Positions 25,020 to 34,143 of a DNA stretch of 64,000 nucleotides are shown piece after piece (positions within the stretch are counted from its first letter, which is position 1; every line of letters begins with the position of its first letter). This stretch comes from an uncultured Parvularculaceae bacterium (GTDB lineage: Bacteria > Pseudomonadota > Alphaproteobacteria > Caulobacterales > Parvularculaceae), in NCBI GenBank assembly GCA_947259375.1, contig CAMYLZ010000012.1:1-64000 (forward strand), read 5' to 3'. Made by a program: the position numbers and the translations under genes. The notes below the pieces were generated by a model. That model saw only the letters and a list, made by a program, of their open reading frames with translations. It searched no databases and was not told the origin of the DNA.

Positions 25020-26720
25020 TCAGTCGGCTTGCGCGCGTTGCGCATCCCGCAAGGCGCGGAACTCGTTGCCTTCATACCAATTGGGCCAGATATCCGAATA
25101 GGCCATGCCCGCGCCGACTTCGAACAGGACGGACATGGATTTCGCCATGCCGCTCAATTCCCAGTCCTCTGAATATTCATCCGCCGGCTTGTGATACCGG
25201 ACGGCGGTATATTCATCCGCGAAGGCCCTGCCTGCTTCCTCGCCGCCATCGACGAGATCAATGCCAGCATCCGCGTAAAGCATCGGCACGCCTTTCTTGG
25301 CGAGTGAAATATGGTCGGAGCGATAAAAATATCCCTTTTCCGGTTCGGCGTCCGGACGCAGATACATATCGCGCTTGTCAGCGGCTTTTTTCAGCAGATC
25401 TTCGAGCTCGGACGCGCCGTAACCGACAACCATCAGATCACGCGCAGGCGGCATGGGAAGAACCCCGTCAATATTAATGCCGCCGACAATATTGGCGTAT
25501 GGCGCAAGCGGCGCTTCGCCGAAATAGGCCGATCCCAAAAGGCCGGATTCTTCCGCCGTCACCGCGAGGAACATCACCGAGCGCTCTGGCGGCGTCCCGG
25601 ACGCCATAAACGCCTCGGCGATCGTCAAAATGCTCGCCGTGCCGGTGGCGTTGTCCACCGCACCATTGAAAATCTGGTCGCCTTCCGCATCCGGATTGAC
25701 GCCGAGATGGTCCCAATGCGCCATATAGAGAACGACTTCCTCCGGCCGCTTCGCACCGCGAATAACACCGGCGACATTCGCCGATTGCGAACGGCGGATC
25801 GTGTTCTTGATGACGCCCGACGCCTTAAGACCGCCCATGGGCACGGCTTTAAAACCTCTGGTCTTTGCCGCCGCCGCCGCTTCGTCAAAATCCATGCCCG
25901 CCTTGGCGAACAAGGCGCGCGCAACATCTTCCTGTATCCAGCCTTCAAGCGCCGTGCGGCCGGCGCCGCCATCCGGGCGTTCCAGATCGAGCTGCGCGCC
26001 AGTCCAGCTTCCTTCAACAACGCCCCAGCCATAAGCGGCCGGCGCTGTCTGGTGGATGACCAACGCCGCAGCGGCGCCCTGGCGCGCGGCTTCCTCGAAC
26101 TTGTAAGTCCAGCGGCCGTAATAGGTCATGGCGCGGCCGTTAAAGAGGTCCGGGTCTTCCGTCGCATAGCCCGGATCATTGACCAGCATGACGACCGTCT
26201 TGCCCCGAACATCGACGCCCGCATAATCGTTCCAGCCATATTCGGGCGCGACCGCGCCATAGCCGACAAAGACGAGTTCACTGTCGTCGAACGACACGTC
26301 TTCCTCAACGCGCTTGGTCCAGAAAACCGCTTCGGAGCCTAGGGCCAGTTCCTCGCCGTCAACCGTCAGGCGCGAGGCGGCGCTGTCGAGCGTCAGCTCG
26401 ACCAGCGGCACCGCTTGCTCATATGAATCGTCATTACCGGGCTCAAGACCGATTTCCTGCATTTGCGAAACCAGCCATTGACGGGTTTTTTCACCGCCCG
26501 TGGTCGTCGGCGCGCGGCCTTTAAACGCATCGGATGAAAGGGTCGCAATACGCGCGCGCAGGTGATCCTCATTGATCGCCGCCAGGCCCGGCCGCGTCTC
26601 TTCAGCCGTGCCGGACGCTTCCGGCTCTACGGATTGAGGCGCGTCGCCTCCTTGTCCGCAAGCCGCCAGCGCCAACGCCGCAATCATCGCCGACGCGGCG
26701 AGAGTTGGTGTCATCCTCAT
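25020..26720 (-). CDS. M28-family zinc aminopeptidase lipoprotein with PA domain
   Basis: The product has 566 residues with a lipobox LALAAC near residue 20. A PA-type insert (about 130-260) is followed by the di-zinc M28 core: MAHWDHLG, GAVDNATG, TAEESGLLG, NIDG and YHKPADEY carry the five metal ligands and the general base Glu. It is probably anchored in the outer membrane or periplasm for peptide scavenging. The start at 26720 follows AAGG; a second ATG two codons later is possible. Confidence 0.92.
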   Translation of the reverse strand: MRMTPTLAASAMIAALALAACGQGGDAPQSVEPEASGTAEETRPGLAAINEDHLRARIATLSSDAFKGRAPTTTGGEKTRQWLVSQMQEIGLEPGNDDSYEQAVPLVELTLDSAASRLTVDGEELALGSEAVFWTKRVEEDVSFDDSELVFVGYGAVAPEYGWNDYAGVDVRGKTVVMLVNDPGYATEDPDLFNGRAMTYYGRWTYKFEEAARQGAAAALVIHQTAPAAYGWGVVEGSWTGAQLDLERPDGGAGRTALEGWIQEDVARALFAKAGMDFDEAAAAAKTRGFKAVPMGGLKASGVIKNTIRRSQSANVAGVIRGAKRPEEVVLYMAHWDHLGVNPDAEGDQIFNGAVDNATGTASILTIAEAFMASGTPPERSVMFLAVTAEESGLLGSAYFGEAPLAPYANIVGGINIDGVLPMPPARDLMVVGYGASELEDLLKKAADKRDMYLRPDAEPEKGYFYRSDHISLAKKGVPMLYADAGIDLVDGGEEAGRAFADEYTAVRYHKPADEYSEDWELSGMAKSMSVLFEVGAGMAYSDIWPNWYEGNEFRALRDAQRAQAD

Positions 26721-26858
26721 GTCATCGCCTTTCCAGAAAATCTATTGGGAATTGCGGTGAAGACTGCCCTCCGCCGCGTTCAGCGTCAATTCAGGGAAAC
26801 TGAGAATCGCCGCGCGCAGCGCATGCGCGTCCGAAGGGCCGCACGACCGCCCTCGGGT

Positions 26859-27755
26859 TTACACCGTAATCGAGGTGATCTTGAGCGCCCGCGCGCCATC
26901 GCGATTGCCAAGCGCGCCCGTCATCCGCAACCGCGATTTGGAATGTTGCGCCGGCGCGAAAACAATTGCGTCGATCGTCGCCGTGGGCAAGTTGATGACA
27001 TCGCCCGCCTGCATGCTCATCAGCCGGCTAATGTCGACATCCTGACGCGCCAGCACCGTGCGCATTTCGACCGTAGACCACGACGCAAGCCGCAACAGTC
27101 CCTGTTTCCATTTAGCCTCGGCAGCCGCTTTTTCCTGGCGATTGTGTTCGCGCACCGAAGCGATGACATTCTCCGACGCGATCAGCGTCACGCCGCCTAG
27201 CATTTCGTTTTCAATGGTCTGTGCGGCAAGGGTGAACATGACCGAGCGCTGCGTTTCGTTAACGAGATCAAAGCGTCGCGGATCGGCGCCGCTTGCGATT
27301 AATTCGAGCACGCCATTTGTCGCGCCGCATAATGCGGGCTTCGCGAATATCGTTTCGGCGGCAGGCTTTGCCAGCGACTTGGCGAGCCGGCGATCGATCG
27401 CCCCGACTTCGTCAGGCATTGTTTCAGGTTTTTCGCGCGTGGCTGAAAGCGACCATCCCGCCGCCATCATCGCCGCATCCATATCGAGGATGACGAACAG
27501 ATCGTCCTCGCCGTTTAACCGGAAATGATAAATCGCCGATCGCGCGTCAAACGGCGCCAGCGCCCGACCCATTCGGACAAAGCGCGCTTGATCTTTTGAC
27601 TTGAGTTCGCATTTCTCGCCGTAAAATTCCGTAAATGCCGGCGCTATCGCCGCCGCGAAACTTTCGGGTACCGGCTTGACGAGATCGACTGGCCCTTCAT
27701 CGCGCACGCCGCTATCGATCTTTTTCCGCAGGATGCTTATGCCCGTCTCGCTCAT
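26859..27755 (-). CDS. fliM: Divergent flagellar motor switch protein FliM
   Basis: The C-terminal about 75 residues form a SpoA surface-presentation domain (MRTVLARQDVDISRLMSMQAGDVINL), as in FliM/FliN. The middle region is compatible with FliM but poorly conserved; the usual GGxG motif is not visible. The N-terminal CheY-binding motif LSQDEIDALL is also not obvious. The product has 298 residues from the ATG at 27755, which has GGGG upstream; an in-frame ATG at 27800 would place the start on top of a TTAACCAT box. FliM joins FliG and FliN in the cytoplasmic C-ring. It is transcribed away from motB. FliN is encoded separately at 36045-36368. Confidence 0.8.
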   Translation of the reverse strand: MSETGISILRKKIDSGVRDEGPVDLVKPVPESFAAAIAPAFTEFYGEKCELKSKDQARFVRMGRALAPFDARSAIYHFRLNGEDDLFVILDMDAAMMAAGWSLSATREKPETMPDEVGAIDRRLAKSLAKPAAETIFAKPALCGATNGVLELIASGADPRRFDLVNETQRSVMFTLAAQTIENEMLGGVTLIASENVIASVREHNRQEKAAAEAKWKQGLLRLASWSTVEMRTVLARQDVDISRLMSMQAGDVINLPTATIDAIVFAPAQHSKSRLRMTGALGNRDGARALKITSITV

Positions 27756-27799
27756 CGAAAAACCATACCCCGGTGTGATTGGCCCATCAGAAACAGCCA

Positions 27800-27807
27800 T
27801 TAACCAT
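27800..27807. promoter_or_regulatory. CtrA-type octamer TTAACCAT between fliM and motB
   Basis: It exactly matches the octamer often reported for CtrA in Alphaproteobacteria, and lies 45 bp before the fliM ATG and 86 bp before motB. No second TTAA sits at the +7 spacing. In related bacteria CtrA controls early flagellar genes. One octamer can occur by chance. Confidence 0.35.
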
Positions 27808-27892
27808 CAATAGCTATAAATTAAGTAAACGCGTAAAACCGCCCGTAAACAATTTTCGCTATCCGTCTGTTCGATTGGATCAGGTGGGTGAC

Positions 27893-28762
27893 ATGGCTGG
27901 GCGGTCGGCGATTGCGGCGCCAATCATCATTAAAAAGAAAAAGGTTATCGCCGGCGGCGGTCACCATGGCGGCGCTTGGAAAGTCGCCTATGCCGATTTC
28001 GTCACCGCGATGATGGCGTTCTTTTTGTTGATGTGGCTTCTTAACGCCACGACCGAAGATCAGCGCAAGGGCCTCGCCGACTATTTCAATCCCTCCATTC
28101 CCATTTCCAAAGTATCCGGCGGCGGCAGCGGCGCGCTCAATGGTTCATCGGTTTTCGATGACGAACAACTCTCGCGCGAGGGCACCGGCGCCGTGCTGGA
28201 ATATCCGAACAGCCGTGAAATTCCGCTTGAAGGCCCCGACAGCGCCGCCGACGCGCCGCTCGAAGGGAAAGGCGCCGACGACCAGCTCGGCGCCAGCGAC
28301 GCCCGGCTTCAGTCAATCCAGCAGGCCATCGACGCCGAAGCGGTTGGCGGCCTCGACGGCGAACTCGCCAAACATATTCAGACCCGCATGACACCCGACG
28401 GGCTCGTCATCGAGCTGGTCGATTCCGACGGCCAGCCGCTTTATGACGTCGGCTCGGCCAATCCCGCGCCAATCCTCTTCGACCTTTTGTCAGTCATCGG
28501 GCCAGTGCTCGCGGCGGTCAGCAACGACATGGCGATTGTCGGACACACCGACGCCCGCGCCTTCTCCAGCAACGCAAATTATTCAAATTGGGAGCTTTCC
28601 ACTGACCGCGCCCATATGGCGCGCCGTATGCTGATAAAAAACGGCATCGCCAGCGATCAGATTGTCCAAGTAACTGGTAAAGCCGACACCGAACCTTTCT
28701 CAAACGACCCCTTCGCGCCGGAGAACCGGCGTATAGCAATTACGCTGCTGACAGAAAAATAA
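27893..28762 (+). CDS. motB: Flagellar motor stator protein MotB
   Basis: The product has 289 residues. After a basic N-terminus comes one transmembrane helix with the proton-carrying Asp (YADFVTAMMAFFLLMWLL, Asp at residue 35). A linker of about 110 residues precedes an OmpA-like peptidoglycan-binding domain (MAIVGHTDA, NWELSTDRA, ENRRIAI). The start at 27893 has an AGGTGGG site; an earlier ATG gives an unlikely N-terminal extension. motA is 12 kb away at 40578, so the stator genes are split. flgE follows. Confidence 0.93.
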   Translation: MAGRSAIAAPIIIKKKKVIAGGGHHGGAWKVAYADFVTAMMAFFLLMWLLNATTEDQRKGLADYFNPSIPISKVSGGGSGALNGSSVFDDEQLSREGTGAVLEYPNSREIPLEGPDSAADAPLEGKGADDQLGASDARLQSIQQAIDAEAVGGLDGELAKHIQTRMTPDGLVIELVDSDGQPLYDVGSANPAPILFDLLSVIGPVLAAVSNDMAIVGHTDARAFSSNANYSNWELSTDRAHMARRMLIKNGIASDQIVQVTGKADTEPFSNDPFAPENRRIAITLLTEK

Positions 28763-28768
28763 TTGCAA

Positions 28769-28790
28769 AATTCGTTTACCGATTAGGAAT
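28769..28790 (+). promoter_or_regulatory. Element upstream of flgE shared with the flagellin gene
   Basis: A 22-base segment beginning AATTCGTTTACC and ending GGAAT lies 69 bp before the flgE ATG. It matches the segment at 49962-49983 before the flagellin gene at 19 of 22 positions. Both are non-coding and in the same orientation. It is probably a binding site for a common flagellar regulator. Confidence 0.5.
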
Positions 28791-28858
28791 TCTTTAAATC
28801 GCCTCACGATAAAAACCTTGATTGAAACGATAAAATTTTTTTCGCTCGGGAGTATGTC

Positions 28859-30163
28859 ATGGGGATTTCGTCAGCGCTGAATGCGGGCGTGGCTGGTCTT
28901 GCCGTCAACGCCGTTAAATTGGGCACAATTTCAGACAATATCGCGAATTCGCAAACCTACGGGTACAAACGGGCGGAGGCCGATTTTTCGGACATTGTCC
29001 TGCGCCAGGCCGCAGGCGGTTACTCTGCAGGCGGCGTAAGAGCCTTCACATTTCGCGACGTCGACGCAGAAAGTCCTTTGGTTGGCACGCAAAATTCGAC
29101 GGACATCGCCATCAGCGGCCGCGGCCTGTTGCCTGTTACGGATATTGGGGGCGTCAATTCTTCGGCGAGCGACCGGTCCTTGCTACTGACTTCGACAGGG
29201 TCGTTCTTCGCGGATGATCAAGGATTTTTGCGCACGCAAAGCGGGCTTCATCTTCTGGGATGGCCGGCGGACATTAACGGCAATGTCACCTCCCCGCCGC
29301 GCGATACGACGATCGCCCTCGAACCGGTGCGGATCAATCTCAACCAGTTCGCGGCTTCACCCACATCGCAAATCCAACTCGGCGTCAACTTGCCGGCGAC
29401 TGAATCGGAAGCCGGCGCCGCCGGGACCGTTTTCGATCTGCCAATCGAGTATTTTGATTCACTTGGCCGCTCACAGTCGCTCGAAGTCACTTTCACGCCG
29501 ACCGTCCCCGCTTCCGGCGCGAGCAATGAATGGACCGTCGAAGTTCGTGACAATGCCGGCGACCCGACTGCGATTATCGCCGACTTTACAGTGACGTTCG
29601 ACGATAGCGTCGCGGGCGCTGGATCGCTCGCTTCGGTGACGCCCGGAACGGGCCTCACCTATGATGCGAGTACCGGCAGCATCGCAATAAACACCGCATT
29701 GAGCACGATTGACCTGCAGATCGGCCGTGTCGGCGAATCGACTCCTTTGACGCAGCTTTCCGGCAGCTTCTCACCGCTTTCGGTGACCAAGGACGGCGCG
29801 CCGATTGGTAATCTCAATTCCATCGAAATCGACGAGCGCGGTTTCCTGCAAGCGATTTATGAAACGGGTTTCCGCCGGACTATCTATCAGATCCCGGTTG
29901 CCGATGTGCCGAACTTTAACGGCCTCGCAGCCGTCGGCAACTCCGCCTTCACCATCACCCAGGATAGCGGCGACTTTTATTTGTGGGACGCCGGGGATGG
30001 CCCGGTTGGCCTGACCAGCGGTTTTTCGCTGGCGGAATCGACCACCGACATCGCCGCCGAGCTCACCCAGTTGATCGAAACGCAACGCGCCTATTCGTCC
30101 AACGCAAAGATCATTCAGACGGTTGACGAAATGTTGCAGGAAACGACTGACATCATCCGGTAA
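28859..30163 (+). CDS. flgE: Flagellar hook protein FlgE
   Basis: The product has 434 residues and forms the hook filament outside the cell. The N-terminal rod/hook motif (NAVKLGTISDNIANSQTYGYKRAEADFSD) and the C-terminal domain (ESTTDIAAELTQLIETQRAYSSNAKIIQTVDEM) are typical. The internal domain contains the FlgE-type EVTFTP-like region. A GGGAG ribosome site precedes the ATG. It is first in flgE-flgK-flgL-flgI. Confidence 0.95.
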   Translation: MGISSALNAGVAGLAVNAVKLGTISDNIANSQTYGYKRAEADFSDIVLRQAAGGYSAGGVRAFTFRDVDAESPLVGTQNSTDIAISGRGLLPVTDIGGVNSSASDRSLLLTSTGSFFADDQGFLRTQSGLHLLGWPADINGNVTSPPRDTTIALEPVRINLNQFAASPTSQIQLGVNLPATESEAGAAGTVFDLPIEYFDSLGRSQSLEVTFTPTVPASGASNEWTVEVRDNAGDPTAIIADFTVTFDDSVAGAGSLASVTPGTGLTYDASTGSIAINTALSTIDLQIGRVGESTPLTQLSGSFSPLSVTKDGAPIGNLNSIEIDERGFLQAIYETGFRRTIYQIPVADVPNFNGLAAVGNSAFTITQDSGDFYLWDAGDGPVGLTSGFSLAESTTDIAAELTQLIETQRAYSSNAKIIQTVDEMLQETTDIIR

Positions 30164-30189
30164 GCGCCAGCGTATAAAGGGACGTCGCC

Positions 30190-31659
30190 ATGACCATCTC
30201 CCAGGCTTTGCAAATTGCAAATTCCGGTCTCGCCGCGGCTTCGCGGCGGGCAAGCGTGACGTCCAACAATATCGCCAATGCGCTGACCGAAGGCTACAAC
30301 CGCCGGGACGCCATCATTTCCGAACGGATTGTCGACGGCCGCGGCGCAGGCGTACAAGTCTCAGGCGTGTCGCGCGCCTCGAGCCCGGCCTTGACTTTCG
30401 AACGCCGCCAGGCCGACAGCCAATTGGCGTTTGACAGCGCCGGCGCCGGCGCGTTGACGCGCGTCAGCAATGCGTTGGGCGGGCCTGAAGATCCGAACGC
30501 GTTGTTCCAGAGATTCGCCGATTTCGAAAGTTCCTTGCGCACGCTGGCCGACACGCCGGACAGCGCCACCTTGCAATTGCAGGGCGTCAATCGGGCGAAT
30601 GATCTCGCCAATGCATTCAACCGAATTTCCGACGACATCCAGAAAGTCCGTTTCGACGCCGACCGCGAAATCGGCAACCGGGTCAATGTGGTCAATGACG
30701 CTCTCGACCAAATCGAGAAGCTCAATGACGCTATCATTCGCGCCAATACGTCAGGCGGTGATGTCAACGCCCTGATCGACCAGCGCGAACGCCTGATCGA
30801 CACCATTAATGAAAATATTCCGGTCAATGTCTTGCAGCGTGAACAGGGCCGGATTGAACTGGCGACGCCGGAAGGCGTTTTCCTGCTGGCTGGCGAGGCG
30901 CGCAAGATTGATTTCAACCCGGCCCCTGTCATATCGGCCACAAGCGCATATGACGGCGGCGCCGGCGCGCTTTCCGGTCTCTCCGTGAACGGAAAAGACC
31001 TAACGCCGGGCGGCCCGGGATTGCAAAACTTTCAGCTCGGCGCGATCGCCGGCCTATTCAACGTGCGCGACAATGTCGTGCCGGAACAGGCCGCTGCGCT
31101 CGATGCGCTTGCCTTCGACCTTGTCGGCCGTTTTCAGGATCCGGCCGTCGACACCAGCCTCAATGCCGGCGATGCAGGGCTGTTCACCGATGCCGGCGCG
31201 GCCGCCGACGTCGCAAACATCACCGGGCTTGCAAGCCGCCTCACCGTCAACGCCAATGTCGATCCGGCCGCCGGCGGCGAAGCCAGGCGCCTGCGCGACG
31301 GCGTCAATGCGGCGACGCCCGTGGCCGCTGGTTCCGAAGCATTCGTGCGCGCCCTGGTAAACGCCCTTTCGGACTCGCGTCCGACCCATGCCGCCCTGCA
31401 ATCTCCCGGCAATGTCAATGCGTCCGAAGCGGCGGCGCATCTCACATCGCTTGCCGGCGGCGCCCGGGTCAGTGCGGTCAGCCGCGCCAGCGCATCCGAA
31501 GTGCTGGCGCAAAACCTTTCCGAAGCGGAAACGCTCGAAACCGCTGTCGACACCGATCGGGAACTGCAAAACCTGATCATTGTGGAACAAGCCTACGCCG
31601 CCAATGCGCGCGTGCTGGAAACGCTGGACCAGTTGATCCGGCGGCTGATGGAGCTCTAA
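30190..31659 (+). CDS. flgK: Flagellar hook-associated protein 1 FlgK
   Basis: The product has 489 residues and forms the junction between hook and filament. The N-terminus (ISQALQIANSGLAAASRRASVTSNNIANALTEGYNRR) and C-terminus (LQNLIIVEQAYAANARVLETLDQLIRRLMEL) carry the axial-protein helices, and the DQRERLIDTINENIPV block is FlgK-specific. The ribosome site AAAGGGAC is good. It lies 26 bp after flgE and 3 bp before flgL. Confidence 0.95.
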   Translation: MTISQALQIANSGLAAASRRASVTSNNIANALTEGYNRRDAIISERIVDGRGAGVQVSGVSRASSPALTFERRQADSQLAFDSAGAGALTRVSNALGGPEDPNALFQRFADFESSLRTLADTPDSATLQLQGVNRANDLANAFNRISDDIQKVRFDADREIGNRVNVVNDALDQIEKLNDAIIRANTSGGDVNALIDQRERLIDTINENIPVNVLQREQGRIELATPEGVFLLAGEARKIDFNPAPVISATSAYDGGAGALSGLSVNGKDLTPGGPGLQNFQLGAIAGLFNVRDNVVPEQAAALDALAFDLVGRFQDPAVDTSLNAGDAGLFTDAGAAADVANITGLASRLTVNANVDPAAGGEARRLRDGVNAATPVAAGSEAFVRALVNALSDSRPTHAALQSPGNVNASEAAAHLTSLAGGARVSAVSRASASEVLAQNLSEAETLETAVDTDRELQNLIIVEQAYAANARVLETLDQLIRRLMEL

Positions 31660-31662
31660 TCC

Positions 31663-32661
31663 ATGGCGTCTCTCGGATTTCCGTCGCTGCTTCAATATAG
31701 CCGCCTCACCGCTTCGATTACCGACATCAAACAGCGCAGCACCGAGTTGCGCACCGAACTCGTCACCGGCCGCATCGCCGATCTCAGCGCCGAGCTTGGC
31801 GGCGCTGTCGGCGACGCCCAGCTCCTGCGTAAGGCGATCGACGAAATCGACACCAAACAGACATTGATCTCGCGTGCGCTTGGCCGCGCGCAGACGGCGC
31901 AGGTCTCCCTCGCCCGCGCGACGGAAGGGGTTACGGATACCGGCGTCAACATCCACAACTCTGTCAGCCGCCAGGATGAAAATGGCATCCGCATTTCCGC
32001 CGCCCAGGCGAAATTACAGCTCGAGGGCGCCGTATCAGCGCTGAACCAGCGATATGAAGGCCGCGCGCTTTTCTCCGGCGATGCGGTTGAGAATAATCCG
32101 CTCGCAGACGCCGGCGCCTTGCTTGACGATGTCCGCGCCATTTACGCCGGCGCAAGCGACGCCGCACAACTCGAAGCTAACCTTGACGCCTATTTCAATG
32201 CTTCCGGCGGCGGGTTTGAGACCGACATCTATCTTGGCGGCGCGGGCAATGCGGCGCGCACCGAAATTGCCGATGGCGAATTGATCAATTACAGCGCCAA
32301 AGCCGACGAGCAACCATTCCGCGATCTGCTGCGCAATCTTGCTAGCCTTGTGGTCGCTGGCGAAAGCACCGGTTTCGGCGCGCGCAACGAAGCGCTCTCC
32401 AACGCAGCGGCCGGCATTATTAACGCCAATAACGACATCTCGCAAATCCGTGCACGTATCGGCGCCTCCGAAGGCCGGCTCGCCGATGCGCAATCCCGCC
32501 TCGAAGCGGAGTTCACGGCTTTCACCGACACCTATAACCAGCTCACCGCACGCGACGAGTTCGAAGCGGCGACGCAATTGCAGCAACTTGAAACGCAATT
32601 GCAGGCCTCATTCACCCTCACCGCACGCATTTCGCGGCTAACCCTCGTTAATTTCCTGTGA
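31663..32661 (+). CDS. flgL: Flagellar hook-associated protein 3 FlgL (flagellin-like)
   Basis: The product has 332 residues. Long N- and C-terminal coiled regions flank a small central domain. The start LQYSRLTASITDIKQRSTELRTELVTGRIADLSAELGG is close to flagellin/FlgL N-termini, and position between flgK and flgI fixes the assignment. It forms the second junction ring beneath the filament. Confidence 0.9.
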   Translation: MASLGFPSLLQYSRLTASITDIKQRSTELRTELVTGRIADLSAELGGAVGDAQLLRKAIDEIDTKQTLISRALGRAQTAQVSLARATEGVTDTGVNIHNSVSRQDENGIRISAAQAKLQLEGAVSALNQRYEGRALFSGDAVENNPLADAGALLDDVRAIYAGASDAAQLEANLDAYFNASGGGFETDIYLGGAGNAARTEIADGELINYSAKADEQPFRDLLRNLASLVVAGESTGFGARNEALSNAAAGIINANNDISQIRARIGASEGRLADAQSRLEAEFTAFTDTYNQLTARDEFEAATQLQQLETQLQASFTLTARISRLTLVNFL

Positions 32662-32667
32662 TCTCCC

Positions 32668-33780
32668 ATGCTTGACCGTTTGAAAATATTCCTCGCCGCC
32701 GCTCTCTTCGGCTTCATCATGTGCGCCGACGCGGCCGCCGATGTGCGCCTGAAAGACATCGTCAATATCGAAGGCGTACGCGGCAACGACCTTGTCGGCT
32801 ACGGCCTTGTGGTCGGCCTCGATGGTACTGGCGACGGCGTGCGCAACTCTCCTTATACCGAGGAAGCCTTGTCGAGCCTGCTGGAACGGCTTGGCGTCAA
32901 TGTCCAGGGCGAGGATTTCCGCCCGCGCAATGTGGCCGCGGTCGTCGTCACCGCTACGCTGCCGCCATTCGCCCGCGCCGGCTCGCAGATCGACATCACC
33001 GTGTCCGCCATAGGCGACGCCAACAACCTGCTTGGCGGCACCTTGATCATGACGCCGCTGCACGCGGCGGACGGCGAAATCTACGCGGTCGCACAAGGGC
33101 CGGTCCTCGCCAGCGGGTTTTCCGCCGATGGCGATGGCGCATCAGTCACTTTCGGCTCGCCGACTTCGGGCTCTATCCCACAAGGCGCCCGCGTCGAGCG
33201 CGAGATCAATTTCGATTTCGCCGCTATGCAAAGCCTGCGACTCGCCTTGCGCGCACCAGACTTCACGACAGCCGCGCGGATAGAAAGCGCGATTAACGGC
33301 GCCTTTGGCGGCAACATCGCCACGGTGCTCGATCCCGGCACTATAGAAGTCGCAATGGCGGATGCGCCCCTGAAGCCGGTTCACCTGATCGGCCGCATCG
33401 AAAATTTGCGCATCACGCCTGAGCAAAAAGCACGCATCGTCATCGATCAAAAATCCGGCACGGTCGTTCTTGGCGCCGATGTGCGCATCTCCCGCTTTGC
33501 GGTGACGCAAGGCAATCTCACCATCACCGTGCGCGAGACGCCGGTGGTCTCGCAGCCCAATCCGTTCTCGCGCAATGGCGAAACCATCGTCCTGCCGGAC
33601 ACGACCATCACGGTCGATCAGCAGTCGGAACGGCGGATCGGGCTTGTCGAGGAAAATGTCGCCCTGTCCGATCTCATCGAAGGGCTTAACGCCCTTGGCG
33701 TCGGCCCGCGCGAGCTGATCGACATTTTGAAATCAGTCAAAGCCGCCGGCGCGCTGCATGCCGAATTGGTGTTGATGTAA
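32668..33780 (+). CDS. flgI: Flagellar P-ring protein FlgI
   Basis: The product has 370 residues with a signal peptide (LKIFLAAALFGFIMCADAAA). The family start VRLKDIVNIEGVRGNDLVGYGLVVGLDGTGDG and NNLLGGTLIMTPL are unmistakable. It forms the periplasmic peptidoglycan ring around the rod. FlgA, its chaperone, is encoded at 45275-45811. The last 26 bases including the stop are repeated immediately downstream. Confidence 0.97.
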   Translation: MLDRLKIFLAAALFGFIMCADAAADVRLKDIVNIEGVRGNDLVGYGLVVGLDGTGDGVRNSPYTEEALSSLLERLGVNVQGEDFRPRNVAAVVVTATLPPFARAGSQIDITVSAIGDANNLLGGTLIMTPLHAADGEIYAVAQGPVLASGFSADGDGASVTFGSPTSGSIPQGARVEREINFDFAAMQSLRLALRAPDFTTAARIESAINGAFGGNIATVLDPGTIEVAMADAPLKPVHLIGRIENLRITPEQKARIVIDQKSGTVVLGADVRISRFAVTQGNLTITVRETPVVSQPNPFSRNGETIVLPDTTITVDQQSERRIGLVEENVALSDLIEGLNALGVGPRELIDILKSVKAAGALHAELVLM

Positions 33781-33809
33781 GGTTGCATGCCGAATTGGTG
33801 TTGATGTAA
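33755..33809 (+). repeat. 26-bp tandem duplication at the flgI stop codon
   Basis: Bases 33755-33780 (TGCATGCCGAATTGGTGTTG then ATGTAA) recur exactly at 33784-33809, separated by three bases (ggt). The first copy encodes the last residues of FlgI and its stop; the second is non-coding. A slippage or repair event is the simplest origin. Confidence 0.9.
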
Positions 33810-34143
33810 GCCGGCCCGCTGCGCCTGGCGCCGCAGCCGATCCGGACGCGATTTTGCGTTGCTGCTCAGGTCCAGGAACTAAGGCGCTTCCTCTCCACGT
33901 TCACCGACTCGCCACGGCTTGACCGTGGCGCCCATCACCTGCCCCATCCGCATAAACAGCACTTGCGGAAAGCGCAGAAGCTCGGCCCCACGCTTAAAGC
34001 GTGGGGAGTCGCGAGAAGAAAAGCGTGAGAAGCCGCCAAAGGAAAAGCGCATTAATGCGGATGACCCGTCAAAGCCCTTTCCGGGGCTTCAAGGCGGATC
34101 CAGCTACCTGCGCGTCGCCTTATCGTAGAAAGGCAGCGCCCGC
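33810..34143. repeat. Intergenic region with four clustered inverted repeats
   Basis: The gap between convergent flgI and fliG holds no credible gene. It contains four hairpin-forming sequences within 180 bases: CGCCACGG-cttga-CCGTGGCG (33910-33930), ten-base arms CCCCACGCTT / AAGCGTGGGG around one base (33986-34006), CGCATTAATGCG (34048-34059) and AAGCCC-tttccg-GGGCTT (34072-34089). No T-tracts follow, so ordinary terminators are unlikely. REP-like elements or the ends of a decayed IS200/IS605-type element are possible. Confidence 0.5.

Noticed and set aside
25311-26342. 343-residue plus-strand frame
   Set aside because: It is antisense to the M28 peptidase.
33919-34128. 69-residue plus-strand frame between flgI and fliG
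   Set aside because: It spans the hairpin cluster, lacks a ribosome site and has no recognisable product.
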